64,000 nucleotides of DNA from Pseudoneurospora amorphoporcata. Taxonomy: Eukaryota; Ascomycota; Sordariomycetes; Sordariales; Sordariaceae. Under the pieces are notes generated by a model that was given only the letters and a program-made list of their open reading frames with translations, did not search any database and was not told the origin of the DNA. The position numbers and the translations under genes are program-made. Positions 57,383-64,000 of the stretch are shown here, piece after piece. The DNA lies in contig MU859079.1 in the NCBI GenBank assembly GCA_033297205.1, forward strand, positions 1 to 64,000, written 5' to 3'. Each line of letters starts with the position of its first letter. Positions within the stretch are counted from its first letter, which is position 1.

Positions 57383-60300
57383 ATGGCCGACCCGAACCGA
57401 TCCAGTTCGACCAGTCTGCCTGTGCCAACACATCCGCGCAAAGAGAGTGTTCTGCAATCAGGGACCCTTGAGGAACTGCCGACAATCACCCAGGCCCAAG
57501 TGTTTGGCGTTCCATCACCCATCGGCTCCGACCAATTCGACTTTGCGACCAAGGTGAGCTCTCCCAGGACACCGAGAGCCAATGACAGCCCGTCCGCCTC
57601 CGACTACCTGAACGGAGGTCAACCACATCCCGACGGTGTCTCTCCCGCACCGGACCAAGGGCCGCCCGCCTGGCTGCCGCTTCAAGATGTCAACGCAACC
57701 ACTAATCGCTCCTCCGTTCCCTCGACCCTTCCGACAACTGGCACAGGCCCCTCCGAAGTACCCTACTCCGAGCGCAGCGTACAGTTTGCCAACAATGATG
57801 TCGTCCTCGAACCCCCACCCGTCATACACCACGAGCGCCATGGCTCATGGGATCACAAAGATACCATGAACAGGATTCGAGGGTCCAGCTTCATGACCAA
57901 GTTGAAGGAGCTCGCCGGCCCCAGTACCTCCCAGACTTTCAAGTCTCCAAGCTACCCCCCCGAGATTAACTCGACAGCTAGCTCCCCAACCGTGTCACGC
58001 CACCGTCATCCCCGATCAGTCGATGACCGCAGCGACGAAGATGCCGACGCAGAGGAGACTGCCGACGAGAGAGTAGGGGAGTCACAGATTCGACAAAAGA
58101 AAAAGAGACGGATCAGGCGACCAAAGTTCGAATCGTTCTCGACTCCAAACACACCTCGAATCGAGCAAGAGCCCACCACACCCGGTGGACATGCCCGCTT
58201 CGGGTTTATACGCCGTTCCACATTATCGGATATTGGAGACCGTGGAGGCCTTTCCGAGGGTGAAGGCAGGGATCAGATCGCCAGACAGCGAATCAACAGA
58301 AGGACGAATCTGTGGATGTCAAATCGGCCGGATGGTGAGGGCGACGAACTTGAATCTCCCCGTAGGATCGGTCAGCATCTTCGGCGCTTCTCCAACCTTG
58401 GCGGTGGGGCTTCTGACGGTGATGCTACTCCGAGGAGGCCCTTTTTTGGCACGGAAAGGGCTGCAACTTTTGGTGCTCAGAAATGGCGACAAGTCAAAAG
58501 CACTTTGCGCCTGTTACGACAGAAAAGGGACGACCAATACGACTATTTCAAGTCTGCTGAGCTCATGGCCGAGCTTACCGCAGTTACACCGGCTGTTTTG
58601 ATGTTCGCCAGTATGATCCAGCGCGACGAACATGGAAACAAAAGAATCCCTGTCCTTCTCGAACAGCTGAGACTCCGGATCAAGGACAGTGCGCCTCTTC
58701 CCGGCAAAGATAGCGAGAGACATGTGCTGTTTACCATTGAGCTTGAGTACGGCAGCGGCCCCAGCCAAATGAAGTGGACGGTCAAACGTCACATTAAAGA
58801 GATCATGAATCTCCACTTCAAATACAAGATCAACCCCCCTAAGGACAAGCTGACAATACACCGGCCAGAGTGTGGTGTTCGACCCAAACAGCCAAATTTC
58901 CCTATTTCGGCTTTCCCTTACTTGCGCGCAGTAAGAGGCTTGGAGGACGACGAGGAGGGACAAGAACCACTTGAGCCCCCTCGTATACTCGAAGATCCCG
59001 CCGGAGAGGCCACTGCTGGGGAAACGGCTGTTGAGGGCACTGATGTTGAGGAAAATGGCAGGCCGCAGGTACGGAAAAAGAGGTCTCGCATGGGTGCTTT
59101 CGGTGGACGTCGCAAGAACTCGGCCATGGGTTCAAAGGGTGACCTGAATCAAATGGCTCTTGACGCCGCCGCCAAGAAGAGGAAGTACATCGAACAGCAG
59201 CAGAGGATTCTGGAGAAGTATTTGCAAGAGATGGTTCGTTGGCTCATGTTCCGGGCAGACAGCAACCGCCTCTGTCGATTCTTGGAACTTTCTGCTCTTG
59301 GAGTCCGCCTTGCTGCCGAGGGAAGCTATCACGGCAAGGAATGTTACCTCCACATCCAGTCCTCCAAGGGACTCGATTTCCGGAGGGTCCTAACGCCGGG
59401 CAAGGTTATTGCTAGGCACAGCAAGAAGTGGTTCCTTGTTCGTCAGAGTTATATTGTCTGTGTCGAATCCCCGGAAAACATGAACATATACGACGTTTAT
59501 CTTGTGGACCCCAAGTTCAACATTGTTTCTAAGAAGGACAAGAATAAATACCTCGCGGCAAACGGCAATGAAGGCGAGGAGGACCTCGAGAATTTCGACC
59601 TTACCACGGGCAAGAAGAAGTCCAAGTCCTCCAACCACCATACTCTCAAGATCATGACCTCGGAGAGGAAGATCAAGCTGTTCTCGCCCAGCCAGCATCT
59701 CATACAGCAGTTCGAGGATTCTATTCTGGAGATGCTCAAAAGTACGCCATGGCATCAACGGAATCGATTCGGAAGTTATGCGCCTGTTCGTACGGGCGTA
59801 TTCGCCCAATGGCTGGTCGACGGTCGGGACTACATGTGGAACGTCTCAAGAGCTATCAGTATGGCCAAGGACGTTATCTATATTCACGACTGGTGGCTGA
59901 GTCCAGAACTCTACATGAGGCGCCCTGCTTGTATTAGTCAAAAATGGCGTCTCGATCGTCTGCTCCAGAGAAAGGCCCAGGAAGGCGTCAAGATTTTCGT
60001 CATTGTTTACCGAAACGTCGAGGCCGCAGTTCCGATTGACTCGGAGTACACCAAGTTTTCCCTGCTGAACCTTCATCCGAACATCTTTGTCCAAAGGTCA
60101 CCTAACCAGTTCAAAAAGAACCAGTTCTTCTTCGCTCATCACGAAAAGCTGGTTATTGTTGACCACGACATCGCATTCATCGGCGGTATAGATCTGTGCT
60201 TCGGTCGTTGGGACACACCGCAGCATCCTGTGACCGATGACAAGCCTACTGGATTCGAGCCTGACTCGTATAATCTGCCCAAGGATGCAGAGCACTGCCA

Positions 60301-63111
60301 AATGTTCCCAGGAAAGGACTACTCAAATCCTCGTGTCCAGGACTTTGTCAGGCTCCATGAGCCATATGAAGAGATGTACGACAGATCCAAGGTTCCCAGA
60401 ATGCCGTGGCATGATATCGCCATGCAGGTTGTTGGCCAGCCAGCCAGAGATCTCACCCGCCACTTCGTTCAGAGATGGAATTATGTGAGACGTGGCCGGA
60501 AGCCAACGAGGCCTACACCATTCTTGCTGCCACCTCCTGACTGCAGCAGAGAGGAACTCGAGGCCGCAGGCTTGAATGGAACCTGTGAGGTGCAAATGCT
60601 CCGCTCAGCATCGACTTGGTCCATCGGTATCGACGAGACCGAGCACAGTATCCAGTCGGCATATGTCAAGATGATTGAGGAGTCTGATCACTTTGTCTAC
60701 ATGGAGAATCAGTTCTTCGTGACCAGCACAGAGACACTGAACGTGAAGATCGTCAATCGTATCGGCGATGCTCTGGTTGAACGCGCTATCCGTGCGCACG
60801 AAAAGGGCGAGGACTGGCGCGCAGTCATTATCATCCCCCTGATGCCAGGTTTCCAAAACGAGGTCAATGACCAGGATGGAACCAGTGTTCGTTTGATCCT
60901 GCAGTGTCAGTACCGCAGTATCTGCCGCGGAGAACATTCCATCTTTGGCCGTCTTAAGGCTTCTGGCATCAACCCGGAGGACTATATCCAGTTCTTCAGT
61001 CTGCGTCAATGGGGTAAACTTAAGAACAACACCCTCACGACCGAACAACTCTACATTCACGCCAAATGTATCATTGTCGATGATCGTATTGCCTTGATCG
61101 GATCAGCCAACATCAATGAGCGGTCTATGCTTGGCAATCGTGATTCGGAATGTGCGGCTGTTGTTCGTGACACTGACATGATCTGGTCCACCATGGGTGG
61201 GAAGCCTTACCAGGTTGGTCGGTTTGCTCACACCCTGCGTCTGCGACTGATGAGGGAACACTTGGGCTTAGACACCGATGAGATTCAAGAGGAAGAACGT
61301 CAAGCAGAGCTTGATGAGGCCGAGGCAAGAGCTGAGATGGAACAACGCACGGAACATCACATGGAGCATCCGAGCTTGGAACATGGCGACTTCAGTGACG
61401 ACTCAGAAGATTCCATGATCCCCGAGAGCTCGTCCAGGAGACGCAGGTCATCTCATATGTCGTCTCATATTCCACCCAGCACGCCACCGCCCCCGCAACT
61501 CCCCCGTCATAGGGCGCATAGTTTCAATCATGACGTTGAGATGCAGGAACTCCCAAGGCCGGACTCCAAGGGCAAATCCGTTGCCGGCAGAGAAGGCCAT
61601 GGGCATGGGCATGCTAGTGAGAGGCACAGAAGAGAAGTGGAAGGACTGGGTCCTGATCATTGGAAGGCCGCTCAAATGCAGGGCATCGATGAGGGCAGAG
61701 ACTCTGTCGTGGTGAATGGTCGTGAAGTGCTGGTTCACGATATCGCTGCGGAGGGCAAGGGTACTCTCGACAGCCCGCATGAGCCCCACGAGCTTCGCAC
61801 CCGGCCTCATGATGCTGCCTCTCCTTCTGACAGCATCGGCAACGAGTACATGCCGCCAATGCCGCCGTTTAATAGACGGACTACGGAGCAGCTTGGTCTT
61901 CCCAGAGCCAACCAGTTGCCTGTCCTGCCCGTTGTGGACGATACTGATATTGGTGGACCGCCTGTTCAGATCACAGCAAATGGGACTCTGTCCCACAGCC
62001 AGATGGCCATGAACATCGAGCTCGCCAACATTGACAAAGACTGCATGCGTGATCCTCTCAATCCAGTCTTCTATGACGATGTTTGGTCTCGCGTCGCTGA
62101 GAATAACACCAAGATCTTCCGCCGCGTCTTCCACATCATGCCGGATTCTGCAGTAACGAACTGGGCCGAGTACAAGGAGTTCAAGGCTAACGAGCGGGAG
62201 TTCAAGAAGCAGTTCGAAGGTGGAAAGACGAGCGAGGAAGTCTCTGAGAAAAACGCAGTAGCTGCTGAGCATGGACAGACCAGTGCCGGTGCCGGTATCA
62301 GCGCACCGGGTCCAGCTCAACTCACCAAGAGTTTGACGGAGAAGCTGGTCACTCCTGTCTCCAAGCTCGGCGGCGGTGGTGACAAGGGGGCTCGGGAACG
62401 CACTGGCTCAACTACTACGATGGACGAGAAGGGCCATGCCCGCAAGGCCCAGACCTTTCCACTCGATGCTGAGAAGGCCGCGATGTTGGCGGCGTCTCAG
62501 AACAACGGCGAACGCCCGCCCACAGCAACACCCAAGGACAGCGCTGATTCAAACCAACACAACGACACCTGGGCGTCTGGAATCTTCCTAAGCGCCAACC
62601 ACACGACCAATAACAATAACAACAAGGAGCGACACGCCACCTTCTCCAACAACCAGGATCCTCACCCTCCCCAAACCTCAGCCAGCGGCAACTCCACCAC
62701 CACCATGGCCGACCACAGCAATGCGAGCCCCCACACCAACGGCAGCGCCGCCGCAGTGTCCTCGGACAACACAGCAACCGCATCTGCCACGGGCACTAAT
62801 GGTGCTGGTGTCAAGCCAACCGCATCTACCAGGCAGCAGCGTCGTAGGGCGAACACGAGCCGTAGTAAACGCGGGTACAATCCGTTCGACGCGCAGACGC
62901 TGAACCCGGCGGAGGCTGAGGAGACGCTGAGGCTGACCCAGGGCACGCTGGTCCAGTTCCCGTATGACTGGCTGGTTACGGAGGAGAATAATGGAAATTG
63001 GTTGTTCCAGGTTGATCAAGTGGCGCCCTTGCAGATTTAGTAAGTTTCTGGCCTCTCCCTACCTGATGTTCTTTGATTTAAGCTAACCACAATGCCTTTT
63101 TTAGTAACTAA
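57383..63111 (+). CDS. pld1: phospholipase D (PX-PH-HKD type, Spo14/PLD1)
   Basis: Hydrolyses phosphatidylcholine to phosphatidic acid and choline at membranes. It has a main exon 57383-63039 and, probably, a 7-nt last exon 63105-63111. The order is a disordered N-terminus of about 430 residues, a PX domain (about 440-640), a PH domain (about 650-800), and two catalytic HKD motifs. These are HEKLVIVD, with His 920, Lys 922 and Asp 927, and HAKCIIVD, with His 1226, Lys 1228 and Asp 1233 followed by GSANINERSMLG. A long low-complexity C-terminus ends the protein. Read without splicing it stops at TAG 63038-63040 after LQI (1885 residues). GTAAGT at 63040, a GCTAAC branch and TTTTTTAG at 63104 define a 65-bp intron; its removal changes the ending to LQIYN (1887 residues). 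Confidence 0.93.
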
Positions 63112-64000
63112 ATATTTTTCTTGTTGCTCTGTGTTGCTCAACCGTCCTTGCTTTTCCGCAGGCGAATAAATGCCGGACTCGAGCAAAGCATAAAGTATCG
63201 ATCGGTCTCCTTGATCCTGTTCTCAACCTCACCGGTCTCATTCGGTTCCTGTTCAACTTTGTTTTACTCTCTATCTTGCGCAATAACATATAATCGGGGC
63301 GGCGGAAGATACATAAAACAAAGTTATATGTGGTATCAAGTATTCATGGCAAGGCGTTGTTGGTTTTGGTGGGGGACATATATTATATCTGCTACATTAG
63401 TCTAGGTGGCAGGCTCACTCGGTCGCACCTCTTGTTTGTTTTTTTCTCGAATCATTCCTCCTTCACCATTCTCCGTTATCTTACCTATCCTATCTATCTA
63501 TTACCATTATCTAGAACTAGCTTCCAAGAGCTTACAGAAGGTCATAATATGTCTTGAATCATAACATGTAGTATACTTAGTCCTTTACCTCCTTAGTCTT
63601 GATTGATCTTCAGTCTTGGTTGGACCTTGTTTTTAGCATTATACCTAAGTTTTGAAACTTCTTTGTTGGTTATATTTACTTACCTCTTTGAATCAACCGT
63701 ATCATATCATCCATGTCCATTCCTCCCTGCTGAATATCAGGTTTTAAGTATCTTGAAGAATAGGGGACGATAAGGATGTTCACGTAATGTTTTCACAGGA
63801 CATGCATGCCATGCTGTGGACAACAGCAGAACAACGCCACCAGACACTACCGCAAAAGGCCCGACTTACACAGAATCAAAGTCTACAAGACATTCCTTTT
63901 TCAGCGCGATATTCTGTATGCCAAGTTCAAACAGTCCCAGTACTAGAGTCTGTATTTCTTCCTGGGACCTGGAGTATCCCTAGCCTTTTGGCACTAAACT
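63112..64000. other. 3' flank of pld1
   Basis: AT-rich sequence with no coding region that I can support. It should hold the pld1 3' UTR. Confidence 0.5.

Overview
The window is nuclear DNA of a filamentous ascomycete, most likely a Neurospora- or Sordaria-like Sordariomycete. The genes carry short GT..AG introns (mostly 55-130 bp) with CTAAC-type branch sites. The protein families are those of Pezizomycotina (HET-domain proteins, an AcuK/ERT1 regulator, Rsp5/HulA), the 5S rRNA gene is a dispersed single copy, and a Copia relic has decayed in a pattern that looks like RIP. The species call is inference. Exon joins were made by eye from splice signals, reading frame and family conservation.

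Region 1 (about 1-9.6 kb) is an accessory island. It holds the 3' part of a dead Ty1/Copia retrotransposon, an intact HET-domain protein fused to 12 ankyrin repeats with near-identical 102-bp units, a 5'-truncated 5S rRNA copy, a 620-bp terminal-inverted-repeat element flanked by TAA and carrying a long internal palindrome, a broken second HET-domain gene, and a shorter 5S-like relic. Region 2 (12.2-15.8 kb) is a five-exon MFS (DHA1-type) transporter. Region 3 (15.8-24.6 kb) is about 6 kb with no convincing gene, followed by the gluconeogenesis regulator ert1/acuK.

Region 4 (25.3-64 kb) is a normal core-gene block. In order it holds a 5S rRNA gene (-), a membrane-anchored YtcJ-like amidohydrolase (-), the NEDD4-family ubiquitin ligase Rsp5/HulA (-, 7 exons), the nuclear poly(A)-binding protein Pab2 (-), an intron-containing tRNA-Glu(CTC) (+), the actin-interacting WD protein Aip1 (+), the U3 snoRNP protein Mpp10 (-), an SPX protein with three C-terminal membrane spans (+), a nitronate monooxygenase-like protein (+, 6 exons), the complex I PSST subunit (-), gamma-tubulin (-, 8-nt first coding exon), and a phospholipase D of the PX-PH-HKD type (+). 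These are unrelated housekeeping functions; I see no biosynthetic cluster.

The most interesting parts are the HET-ankyrin gene, whose repeats vary at ligand-contact positions while the scaffold is nearly fixed; the TAA-flanked inverted-repeat element; the family of truncated 5S copies; and several exon-structure oddities (a stop codon overlapping a splice donor in pld1, a catalytic Cys codon split by an intron in rsp5, and a micro-exon plus overlapping uORF in gamma-tubulin).
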